Shown here piece after piece: positions 1-8,379 of a stretch of DNA of 12,566 bases (the first letter of the stretch is position 1; each line of letters starts with the position of its first letter). This DNA is from Paraphysoderma sedebokerense (taxonomy: Eukaryota > Blastocladiomycota > Physodermatomycetes > Physodermatales > Physodermataceae). The stretch covers positions 1-12,566 of the forward strand of contig JAHLJZ010000185.1 of assembly GCA_025602915.1 (NCBI GenBank), in the 5' to 3' direction. The notes below the pieces were generated by a model. That model did no database searches, was not told the origin of the DNA, and saw nothing but the letters and a program-made list of their open reading frames with translations. The position numbers were made by a program, and so were the translations under genes.

Positions 1-96
1 GTGGATGACGCTTTTATGAAGGAAACGGTGAAAACGAAGTGGAAATTAGAGGAATTATTTGACTTTAGCACTTTACCGCCCATAGTGATGGAATAG
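1..96 (+). CDS. C-terminal end of an upstream gene (partial)
   Basis: From the first base, frame 1 is open for 31 codons and stops at TAG (94-96). The peptide has a mixed charged and hydrophobic composition, with a Lys/Glu-rich part followed by a segment ending in LPPIVME, and it looks like a protein C-terminus. There is no initiation context and no family match can be made from so short a piece. The reading frame could also be chance, since 31 open codons is not rare. The protein family is not recognised. Confidence 0.4.
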   Translation: MDDAFMKETVKTKWKLEELFDFSTLPPIVME

Positions 97-507
97 TTGT
101 TGATTTATTATTTCTGCAGTATTCCCTCTGCATGGCTTTGGAGTTTGTACTATCTGCTGCATGTTTTCCTTAAATTTTAAATGAATGTGTGGTAAATTCG
201 AGCTTAACATGCCTTAACACGTTAATTAACAGCTGGATTTTGTTAACAATATGTTAGGTTGATTTTCCCACGTGTTAGGTAACAACACTGCTCCTTAGCG
301 CCCCCGTTCTTTTTCTCACAAGTCGATTTTCACAGCGCACAAAGGACTTGCCGCTCGCTCCCTTTCCCAATCCGGCAACTACAAAGCAAAAACATCCCTC
401 CCGTCCTCCCATCCTCTCACACTTCCATCTCCGCCCTCCCTCGCTCTCTCCGATCCCCTCTTTCGTCCAAGTCCCACCCTCGCTCTCCTCACTCGCCTTG
501 TACTACG
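97..507. promoter_or_regulatory. Intergenic region and 5' leader of the receptor gene
   Basis: There is no convincing gene here. The left part is AT-rich, with several TTAACA/TGTTAA-type hexamers and a CACGTG E-box-like palindrome at 269-274. The right part, about 350-499, is a strongly pyrimidine-rich tract dominated by C and T that ends just before the receptor ATG at 508. Such CT-rich leaders are common just upstream of or around transcription starts in filamentous fungi, especially basidiomycetes. I see no clear TATA box. The promoter role is inferred from position and composition. Confidence 0.5.
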
Positions 508-2330
508 ATGGCTCGACGATTCAACCCTGAGGAAGCGACCACAATTGCCATCATTGCTTTGACAATGGCAGTCCTGTCCATTTTTGGTTCCATCTACATC
601 ATCATTTCCTACATCTACCTAAAGAAAAACCAAAGACATGTCACCACAAAAATGGTCTTTTACCTCTCATGCTTGGACTTGTTCAGTTCCACTTGGATCG
701 TCATCATGTCGGCCCTCAAGTTGGGCAAACAGATCAGTACTTTTAACGCCCTATGCTCTTTTCAGGGTTGGGTCCAACTGTTTTTTTACGGATGGTATGT
801 TGTTTGATCAGTTCTATCACGATTTCCCATGACCACTGGTTGCCGAACATTGTTGCCCTGTTACCTGAATGTCGCACTGGGTGAACGGTAAATCGGACCA
901 AAATTTGATTGTCTTACTGATTGAACCTGTCTTCTGGTGTTTGTTTCTCCCTGATCAGTACAAACTTCTGGTCCCTGGCCTTTGCTATTCAACTGTACCT
1001 GCAAATCGTCCGACGCAAAGCCATCAGCGGCAAACGATGGATCATGACCCATATTCTCGTTTGGTTTGTGTTCTACTTGATTACCCTGCAACTGATTCAT
1101 TTCCACGAAAATTACTAATGAGCAATCTTTACATTCAGGGTTCCAAACCTTCTGATCTCTTTTGTCCCCCTTGTGTTCACTTCATGGACTACTTTCGGCG
1201 ACTCTGGTAAGTTCAACATTTCGAACCTTCCTTCTTGCGATTTTCAATCGCTCGAATGGCTTACACTTACCGTTCTTGCAGGGCCCGTCTGTTTCATTCG
1301 AGATCCTGTTGCTCGACAAATTTTATACTACGCTCCTGTCTACGCTATTATTGTTTCCATCGTCATACTGTACGCCTTGATCATTTATCACATTCATAGC
1401 TCGGCAGCTCGAGTACAGAGCGCCACTAGGTCTAGAATGAGCCATCGAAGAACATTCTTTAAACTTGGTCTCTATCCTGCTGTCTTTTTGATGATTTGGA
1501 TTCCTAATTCAATCAATCGATTGTATGAGGCTGTTACCTTGGACATTAGTTTTGCTTTGACAATGTAAGTCCTTAACCTCCACCTGATGGCAAGCGTGAC
1601 ATATGGCTGATGAGTAACTCACAACGACTTCACTATCTCTAGATTACAAACTCTTCTTTTGCCATCACAAGGATTTCTTAATTGTGTCGTGGTAAGTCTA
1701 CGTATTCTCACGGCTCTTCTATTTGGTAAACACTTTATTAACTATGAATTACCCTAATAGTACGGTCTCTCATCCGGCCGATTCTCTCCTGAAAAACTTA
1801 CATCCAATTCCGCGAACTCTGGCCACAACAATTCGGCTCCGTCCCGTCCATCACAACAATCCAAACTGCAACCCAACAAAATCAAACAACTCACATCAGC
1901 AAACGCAAAACTTTCCCAATCCAAAGTCAACCTTTTGCTCTCGACTTTTCCGACTGCATCCCAGGTTACTTTAACTTCCCCGTTCCGACAAATCGAAATC
2001 GTCAGTCTGGGTAGCGACATCGGTAGCAAAAGTTTCGGAAGTTTAAGTAATTTGAGCGATTTCGATGAAAATGACGGTGGGAACGGAAACCCCGGTACCG
2101 CCAAAAGTGTTAAAAGCATGAGAAGCTATAAAAGTTTAAAAAGCTTTAAAAGTTTTCAGAGTTTAAGAAGCACAGTCAATGATAAGACGATGAACGAGAA
2201 AACTGAAGAAATTGATCAATCCGAGGCTGTGGACTGCATAGAGGTGGAAATGGAAATGATGAATAGAAATGAAGACGCCGCAGATGATATCGTTGAGGAA
2301 GAAGTTAACACGGGAGATAAGATAGTTTAA
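508..2330 (+). CDS. Seven-transmembrane G-protein-coupled receptor, cAMP-receptor-like (Dicty_CAR type)
   Basis: Plasma-membrane receptor, predicted to signal through heterotrimeric G proteins; the ligand is unknown. Exons: 508-794, 959-1063, 1139-1206, 1282-1564, 1643-1691 and 1761-2330, giving 453 aa with phases consistent at every junction. The introns are GT-AG; the second has a TACTAAT branch site. Seven hydrophobic helices lie within residues 12-265. Cys83 at the start of TM3 (LCSFQGW) and Cys157 in the second extracellular loop (GPVCFIRDP) form the usual disulfide pair. TM6 carries WIPNSINRLYE and TM7 ends PSQGFLNCVVYG, hallmarks of this family. The tail (265-453) is long and Ser-rich, with a 3-residue repeat coded at 2103-2171, then an acidic end. 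ATG 508 starts just before TM1. Intron 3 (1207-1281) is 75 nt and stop-free in frame, so it could be retained. Family assignment is strong; the biological signal is not known. Confidence 0.9.
2103..2171 (+). repeat. Tandem 9-bp repeat encoding Lys-Ser-hydrophobic triplets
   Basis: Inside the last exon of the receptor there are about 7.7 units of a degenerate 9-bp repeat, typified by AAAAGTTTT or AAAAGCTTT. Translated units are KSV, KSM, RSY, KSL, KSF, KSF, QSL and a final RS. The third codon of each unit is always hydrophobic and the middle one is always Ser, although the serine codons alternate between AGT and AGC. The regular protein pattern despite synonymous variation suggests selection on the peptide. 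Confidence 0.85.
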
Positions 2331-2741
2331 AGACCGGAAGCGTGACGGACTGCACTTAGTTGACAGGGTAAAAAATATCACTCAATTGTAAATATGATTC
2401 AATCTTTCTATGAAGCCCGCATTCCATACAACTAGTAGGTCATCGACTATATTCTTGGGCGGGGATTCTAGTTACGTCCTGAGATATTTCTTTTTTCGTT
2501 CTTTCTGTCTTCAAATCATATCATTTTAACTATACATATTCATATCAATTGGACTATATGAAGTCTAAACCGTAAATCTCTTGTAGACTATCTCTGATGT
2601 ATGAGTATCAGACTAAAGCGAATTGTAGAATAAATCAAAACTACCAGACATGACTGCTTTCGACGACTTGATTCCATTGACCCTCAAGTTTTAACCTGTA
2701 ACCTAGACGACTAAATGTTTCAATTCTAGATCTAACGAAAC
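2331..2741. other. Convergent intergenic region with a candidate poly(A) signal
   Basis: This region lies between the stop codons of the convergent receptor (+) and UreD (-) genes. It is AT-rich and has no supportable ORF. An AATAAA at 2629-2634 on the plus strand, about 300 nt after the receptor stop, could be its polyadenylation signal. I see no equally clear signal for UreD and no repeat or RNA gene. Confidence 0.4.
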
Positions 2742-3905
2742 TCACAATTGTCGCTCGAAAACATTCACACCAGTCCATTCTGCCACCATTTTTAAATTCT
2801 CTTTCACCCAATCTCTCAACATTTCAGTCTTTATAGCAGCCGCACGGACAATAATTCCATGCTTTCCAGTTTCGTCTTTATATTTTACATTCGAAACCGA
2901 AAAAGTCAACGGCCGCGAGGTCGAATCATTACGATACGATCTGAATTTAGATTGTTGAACACGAGGAACTGAAGCGTATAGATTTATGAAATGTTGAATA
3001 AGCGGCGACAATTTTGAACCGTAGATGATAATGGTACAGTAGATTTTGTAGGGTTCCAGTGGATGCGACGGTATCGGGGTATTTGAATTCACAGTGTTCT
3101 GTGCTGATGATTTCGAGGGGTTGGAAATATACACTACATCACGGACCACCATTTTCTCGTTTCTCCGATTTTTCGTAACGAATAAATCATCCATTGTATC
3201 ATTTATCAAAACTTCTCCGTCCTCGTCAACCAAAACAACGTCATTACGACTTTTAAATTCATCGAATAAATAAACTTCGTCACCGTAACATTCTCTACCG
3301 GATGTAAACCAATCTAATACGACTAAATTCGAATCTAAATGTACCCTAAATTCTTGTCGTTGATGATACTTTGAATCTCTAAACAACGATATCGGTTCGG
3401 GTAGTAAAAACAAAAAAGAATTTCGAGATAACGAAACTTTGATTGTTGATTTAGTCACACCCACTGTGTCTACTGAAATTCTTTGGTTCTTTGGAATGGT
3501 AGTGTCTACATTCGTATCATAAGAACCATTGGAACAGGTATCGACATTCACTCGGTATCGTCGGTGTTTAAATATTTTAGTAAATCCTTGCGTGGTTAAC
3601 ACCAGTCTTGCGTTTTCTTTACATATCACATCAACATGGATATGATCTCCGGAAACGAGTCCACCACCGTAACTCAACAAAAAAACTAAAGCAGCTTGAA
3701 CCTGAGATTGAGAGTAGTTGGTGGGCGGGGAAAGTAGTTTGAGTGGGTAACTCCCAAAGGATCGTGTGATTTGGGTGGTGTAGGATTGTGTGGTCTGTTG
3801 AGAGGATGAAGGTGGGTGTGAAGACGGGTTAGAGTGAGATGGTTTGGCGGTGCATATAAGGAGACCGTGGCCGGGGATTGGAGATACGGAGATGGAATCC
3901 TCCAT
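2742..3905 (-). CDS. ureD: Urease accessory protein UreD
   Basis: UreD is the scaffold on apo-urease that, with UreF and UreG, lets nickel be loaded into the urease active site; in fungi it acts in the cytosol. The single exon of 387 aa runs from ATG 3905 to TGA 2742-2744. Visible family motifs: SYGGGLVSGD at 79-87, LVLTTQGFTK at 101-110, LPEPISLFRDSKY at 168-180, DWFTSGR at 198-204 and a C-terminal block IIVRAAAIKTEMLRDW at 351-366. It is longer than plant UreD (about 290 aa). The excess lies in a Ser/Pro/Thr/Gln-rich N-terminal segment (22-47), an insertion around 122-155 and a low-complexity stretch around 262-285. ATG 3905 is the first in-frame Met. No introns are needed, unlike its neighbours. 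No other urease gene is in the window. An overlapping frame starting at 4020 runs across its start and could act as a uORF if the mRNA begins upstream of it. Confidence 0.92.
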   Translation of the reverse strand: MEDSISVSPIPGHGLLICTAKPSHSNPSSHPPSSSQQTTQSYTTQITRSFGSYPLKLLSPPTNYSQSQVQAALVFLLSYGGGLVSGDHIHVDVICKENARLVLTTQGFTKIFKHRRYRVNVDTCSNGSYDTNVDTTIPKNQRISVDTVGVTKSTIKVSLSRNSFLFLLPEPISLFRDSKYHQRQEFRVHLDSNLVVLDWFTSGRECYGDEVYLFDEFKSRNDVVLVDEDGEVLINDTMDDLFVTKNRRNEKMVVRDVVYISNPSKSSAQNTVNSNTPIPSHPLEPYKIYCTIIIYGSKLSPLIQHFINLYASVPRVQQSKFRSYRNDSTSRPLTFSVSNVKYKDETGKHGIIVRAAAIKTEMLRDWVKENLKMVAEWTGVNVFERQL

Positions 3906-4194
3906 TCATTAACAATTTAAGGATATAGAATGGAATTGATGTAAGTGCAAAACTGCAGGTTTGATGTTGGCACAGTCCACAGCGCGGGTCGCCGCGCGGC
4001 AAGAATTCCAGGACAAGCATTTATCCATTCATAGTACATGACATGTATGTACTATCTGTAGTCGACAATCATCTCAATAAAATAGCAAATCTGCATATTC
4101 TGTATATTTACATTTTTATATACACTGTATATTGAATCTGTACAATAGAGAAACTAATCACAAATGACTGTACTAGCGACTTAGCTTATCAATA
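3906..4194 (-). promoter_or_regulatory. UreD promoter region / 3' flank of the two-TM gene, with two palindromes
   Basis: This is the gap between two minus-strand genes. It holds a very GC-rich patch at 3982-4000 ending in the perfect 10-bp palindrome GCCGCGCGGC (3991-4000), about 90 nt upstream of the UreD ATG and standing out from AT-rich flanks. It also holds an inverted repeat of ATAGTACAT (4031-4039) and ATGTACTAT (4047-4055) with a 7-nt centre. The region 4095-4135 is an AT-rich run likely to belong to the 3' end of the two-TM transcript. Regulatory roles are inferred from position only. Confidence 0.45.
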
Positions 4195-5422
4195 TTACTT
4201 CACTCTGATATAATAACGTCCCAAAATATCAAGCGTTGACTCAACAGTAGATGGGGAACTAAAGTTTTGTTGCTGAGGATAATAATACTGCACCATTCCA
4301 GACTCAGTATACTGCGGACCGACCATTACAGTTTCGTTCTTTAAATCCGTTTGGACCATTTCAGTTGTAACATTTGCTTTGCGAATTTGATCCTCGAGAT
4401 TTTTAAATTCATTTGGAATTCCGATAATGTATCTCTGAACAATACCGAACGGGTCCAGACGGAAATCACCAAACAAAAATGTATACATCACGAGAATAAA
4501 TGAAATGTAACCTGCCATATTTGTGATAAAATCACTGACAGTGTAGCTGTAAGTTTGATATGACTCGGAAATAATATATGTGTTTCCATCGGGATTCGCC
4601 GTATTTAACTAGAAGGAACGAGCATAGTAAGTGAGTTATCTGGCACATTCATTTAGTGTGTAAATTGGTTCTGGGAGGGTATTACCTGATTAGCAGGAAA
4701 CAGTTGGAACTGGAAACCCTCTTTGAGTGAAAAATCCAATTGTCTGTTGAAAGTGTACTGCAATTCTTTTTCCAGGCCAGCAGAACTCGAAATCTGATGC
4801 GACCACGATAAAGAAACTCTTTGAACAACCGAACCGACCAATTCTCTACCAAATATCCAAACTAATTCATTCATCGGGTTATGATAAAAAGGGAAGTATG
4901 CCGCAAACGGTAAATATTCTGCTGATGGATTTTGCCCAGCAGGAAGACCATGGTCGCAGCCTGCGACGGAAATACTGTCTTTTTGAAACGTAACGTTGCC
5001 GTTGAGTGAAAGACGGTTACATATAATTTTTTCAAAATCGGCGGCTAGAATGGAATTGTAGAATTGAAACTCTGTGTGATTGACCGGTTGAAGTTTATCG
5101 GCATGGTGTTGCGGGGTCTGGGGTTTTGGAAGAATCATACTGGCGAATGGAGTTTTACAAGCGCTTTTGGCAAAACAAAATATACCTATAATACCCAAAA
5201 TAACAAAATTAGTTAGAAATCTAATTTCAATTTAATGTAAATATTTTTGTTCTTGGACTTACCATCAGGCACTGAAAATTATCCGACTGTAATCTCTTCT
5301 TTTAAAAAAACCGAAGGATACAGTAACCGTTGCGCATTCCTCCAAGCCAAATAAATCGAGCTTCCGAGAATTAGCAATCCGACGAAAAATCGTAAAAAGT
5401 TAATCTTGACGTTATGATCCAT
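4195..5422 (-). pseudogene. Two-transmembrane protein with large ectodomain; in-frame stop in exon 1
   Basis: Exons (minus): 5422-5263, 5185-4686 and 4608-4195, joined by GTAAGT...TAG and GTAATA...TAG introns; phases agree, giving 358 codons. The product has an N-terminal helix (about residues 9-26), an ectodomain of about 200 residues with Cys57, Cys63 and further cysteines plus NHT and NVT glycosylation sequons, then a second helix (about 247-267, MAGYISFILVMYTFLFGD), and a cytosolic tail with a charged helical stretch. Codon 48 is TAA (5279-5281), just after TVG and just before FSVPDG. I found no canonical donor/acceptor pair that removes it in phase. TAA is used as a normal stop at this gene's own end and in the receptor, so recoding is unlikely. 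It may be a pseudogene, a null allele, a sequence error or a readthrough case. The next in-frame Met is residue 70, which would lose the first helix. The topology recalls ENaC/degenerin channels, but homology is unproven. Confidence 0.65.
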
Positions 5423-5965
5423 ATTCACAAACAACAGCAAACCGCTTAAAAACCAGAAAGTGCACGAGATTCAGAGAACACGGCAGATGTTCTTAGAAAC
5501 ATCACTTTTGATAACTTTGGCAGCAATATTGTCTAAACTCACAATACAAACAATATGTGATGATGATAAAAATAAACAGTAGCAAGGCATGTATATTAGG
5601 AAACATTATTATATATTAAACAATTTAATTTGTTTTTCATTAACATTAATCAACTGATTGAAAACGGCAACACGAGGTACGAAAATCGCAAAATGGATAC
5701 TATTTCCGAGTTCTCAAACAATTGATTGAACCAACCCGGATGGACAATTTTTATCATGAATATGGAGGCTTGTTCATTTTGAGTATAATTCAGTGTTGAC
5801 GAATAGTGTTACGGATTTTCAACGTGGTCTCCATTTTTGGCTCGAACTGTATTATCCACAGTTGTCCACGTCGATTTGGAAGATTTAATGAAAGAATGGG
5901 TATATAGTTCGTAAGAAAGAGAACGCTACAATTCGTTACGATTTTATCAACGAAAAACATTTGAA
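5423..5965. promoter_or_regulatory. Divergent promoter region
   Basis: The stretch separates the two-TM gene (-) from the secreted-protein gene (+), so it must hold both promoters. It is AT-rich with no supportable gene. The clearest element is a TATATA box at 5901-5906 on the plus strand, 60 nt upstream of the ATG at 5966. AT-rich runs occur around 5605-5650. Nothing else is recognised. Confidence 0.45.
5901..5906 (+). promoter_or_regulatory. TATA box candidate for the secreted-protein gene
   Basis: TATATA, followed by G, lies 60 nt before the start codon at 5966, a normal spacing for a fungal core promoter. It is supported by position and sequence only. Confidence 0.4.
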
Positions 5966-6504
5966 ATGCGTTTGTTCATTGCTTTCTTGATTTTATGTAA
6001 TTTGATCCTTGTTCCAAGTCAGGGATTGGATCGTCCTTCGCCATCTACTCCAGGAGAAGTGGGTAAAGGTAAGCCGCGGCATTCCTGATTGATGCTACTC
6101 AATTTGTGCAATGGTGACTTAAAGTACCTTTAGCTTCACCGACCATTGTAACAATTGGTCCTGCTCCACCACTACCAATCACCGACAACCCTGCTCACCC
6201 TAGTTCGAAAGCTCCAGAGCGTGTCGAAACTGTAGTCACCGCTATCCCTGAAGCTCCACCAGTCGTAGTAGTTGTCCCCGGTGCACCGGCACCTGCCCGA
6301 CCAGGCGATTCTTTCGAAACAACGGTTACTGTCGTAACGATCAAGCCTAAACCTGTTGCTACCGAATTTTACATTCCAACTCCCACAGGGCGATCTTCTG
6401 AAGGCACCAAGACTTCACCTTTCATGCAATCTTTGTTATTCGGAGCTGTTGTTGGAATTGCCATTCCGCTTGGGTTGCTTGGTCTATTGCAACCCCTTGT
6501 ATAG
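5966..6504 (+). CDS. Small secreted Pro/Val/Thr-rich protein, probably GPI-anchored
   Basis: Exons 5966-6068 and 6134-6504 are joined by a 65-nt GTAAGC...TAG intron and give 157 aa. Residues 1-20 are a clear signal peptide (MRLFIAFLILC then a small-residue region). Residues 21-130 have low complexity, with Pro, Val, Thr and Ala dominant, including APPLP, EAPPVVVVVPGAPAPA and two related ETVVT / ETTVTVVT segments. There are no cysteines after the signal. Residues 133-157 are hydrophobic (LLFGAVVGIAIPLGLLGLL) and end without a basic tail. They follow a SSEGTK stretch (122-127) rich in small residues that could hold the GPI attachment site. This layout suits a cell-wall or plasma-membrane mannoprotein rather than an enzyme. 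A short type I membrane protein is the alternative. The specific family is not recognised. Confidence 0.75.
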
Positions 6505-6718
6505 TCTATTTTTCGATTGAGCTATTTTGATGTAATGTAATTGCGTTAATGAGAAATTTTGTCCTTAGTGCTCAATGACTGTGGTCTACATTGTATAGTT
6601 AAATAAGATGATGATTTTATTAGCACTGTCTTCAACTATCACAGTATAATACATGAGCAACTGAATTTTAAGAGCTACTCGCACACCTGACCAACAGTTT
6701 TGAATATCCACATGTCTC
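6505..6718. other. Convergent 3' region between the secreted-protein gene and pirin A
   Basis: A short AT-rich gap between two stop codons. TTTATT at 6616-6621 reads as AATAAA on the minus strand, about 98 nt after the pirin A stop, and is a reasonable poly(A) signal for that gene. No gene is seen. Confidence 0.4.
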
Positions 6719-8379
6719 CTAATGCCCTTTCACTTGATGGGCAATTTGGCTTTCCCATGTCGAAGCCTTTTCAAACCCCTGATCGAGCGATAATTGATGA
6801 AAATGGAATACATAAGTGTTAATACGAAATTCAACAAAAGGGTCGAAGAATGAGTATACGTACATTTCTTGCAAATCTGTAATCCATGAACGCCTGCATA
6901 ATTTCTTCTTGAGAAGTCATCACAAATGGTCCATGCTGAACGATTGGCTCTGATATTCGATGCGTTAGTTCACATATAGGAGCCCAACAATCGATAAGTA
7001 TAGGTCAAACTTACCCCCAATTGGTTCACCAGCGATTAAAACATAGCGGCATCCTGAGCCCAAGGACGTCACCGGCAATTTTGATTCAACAGTAGCACTA
7101 GAATCGGATTTTCCAACAGCCGGATCTAAAACCAGCGTTCTGTGGGCGGAGCCTTCTACTTTTGATCCACCAAATTCGGCAGAGCCAGACAAAATGTATA
7201 ATAGACTGTTGTATGTTCGTGGAACAACCTATTGATGATGATTATTGAATATCGTCATTTCATAGAGATTTGAAGAGTCACCAGAACATACCAAATCTAC
7301 TGTCTTGTTAGCTTCCATGTTGACGTCAAGATACATTATCGGCGTTATGGTGCGGACTTTTGCGTGGACTCCTATATGGTTGCATTAGATAAGAACCAGC
7401 CGATAACACAATGACATGATGAGAGCATACCATGACTTTCCCCAGCGATAACTTTTATTTCTACACCGTCTAATTTCACCCTTGGCACTTGCTTATCGGT
7501 ATGCTCCTGATATCTGTATAATACATCGATGTTAGCGTTGGTCGATGGACTGAACGGATCTATGTAAACTAACCTCGGCTCCATCATTTTATGTGATTTG
7601 GGCAAATTCACCCACAATTGCAGACCCTTATTAACTCCGTCACCGATGGGAACCTATATGAAATAATACTTTTATAAGCAAACCATTCAACCCAGCTATG
7701 ATCATCGCAATACACTTCGAACTTACCTCTGCATGAATTACTCCTCTACCTGCAGTCATCCATTGTAAATCTCCCGGTCCGATTCTACCTCGATGCCCAC
7801 CAAAATCTTCGTGCTAAGAGTATCAGTCAAATGTCAGCTACAACGTACATTCAGGATTTGGCGTGGATTTGGAAACCACAAACGCACTTCAAATTCGCCC
7901 TCAATCATATAAGTAACTGTTTCGAACCCCCTATGAGAAATTTCTTGTCAGCCCAGGCTAATCTTTTAACAGTAACATTAGCATAAAGTACCGATGAGGA
8001 TGGTCGCTAAACCCAGCTGGTTTCTTGACGTTAAATTCATCCAACATCAAAAATGGATCAAGGTTCCTTAACTCGGCCGTCCCGATCGATCTCCGGACCT
8101 AAAGAGAATTGTCGACGTTAAAAATAGAGAAAATACACAATCGCTTTCGTCTTTAATGCCTGAGTATGTTCGCTCTGCGTCATCGAATGTAATGAGTATT
8201 GAAGCAATCTTAAGTTTGAAGAAACTTACTCTAGCGCCAACACCTTCCGCTTGTTCCTGAAAACCAAAATGATCAAAATTTTAGACATTGAAGCAACATA
8301 TAGCTTTAATAACACACATAAATTATGTTTACACTACCTTAGCAACGATAGTTTTTACAATATTTCGAATAAATGACAT
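6719..8379 (-). CDS. Pirin (paralog A)
   Basis: A bicupin metalloprotein of the pirin family, known in other organisms as an Fe(II)-dependent nuclear cofactor and as a quercetinase-like dioxygenase. Exons (minus): 8379-8338, 8256-8230, 8098-7992, 7930-7888, 7813-7727, 7653-7574, 7513-7431, 7371-7292, 7228-7015, 6949-6864 and 6778-6719, giving 302 aa (human pirin is 290). All introns are GT-AG and phases match throughout. Motifs: EGVGARVRRSIG (18-29), LDPFLMLDEF (36-45), DHPHRGFETVTYM (55-67), GDLQWMTAGRGVIHAE (87-102), LQLWVNLP and, near the C-terminus, EPIVQHGPFVM. The metal ligands His56, His58, His100 and Glu102 are intact. ATG 8379 is the first ATG; a TATAAAAGG lies about 112 nt upstream. 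Exon 2 is only 27 nt. This is the left-hand (3'-most) member of the array of three. Confidence 0.95.

Noticed and set aside
1754-2119. 121-codon minus-strand ORF opposite the receptor tail
   Set aside because: It lies antisense to a well-supported exon, and its Leu/Ser-rich composition follows from the complementary low-complexity coding sequence.
3829-4020. 63-codon minus-strand ORF overlapping the UreD start
   Set aside because: It overlaps the UreD N-terminus in another frame, has no family features, and is best seen as a shadow or possible uORF rather than a protein gene.
5263-5422. U12-type intron to remove the in-frame TAA: GTATCCTT in exon 1 of the two-TM gene matches the U12 donor consensus
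   Set aside because: With this phase-2 donor, joins to the nearby ATTACAG and TTTTCAG acceptors and to the exon 2 acceptor at 5186-5187 all give a stop or the wrong frame, so it is probably chance.
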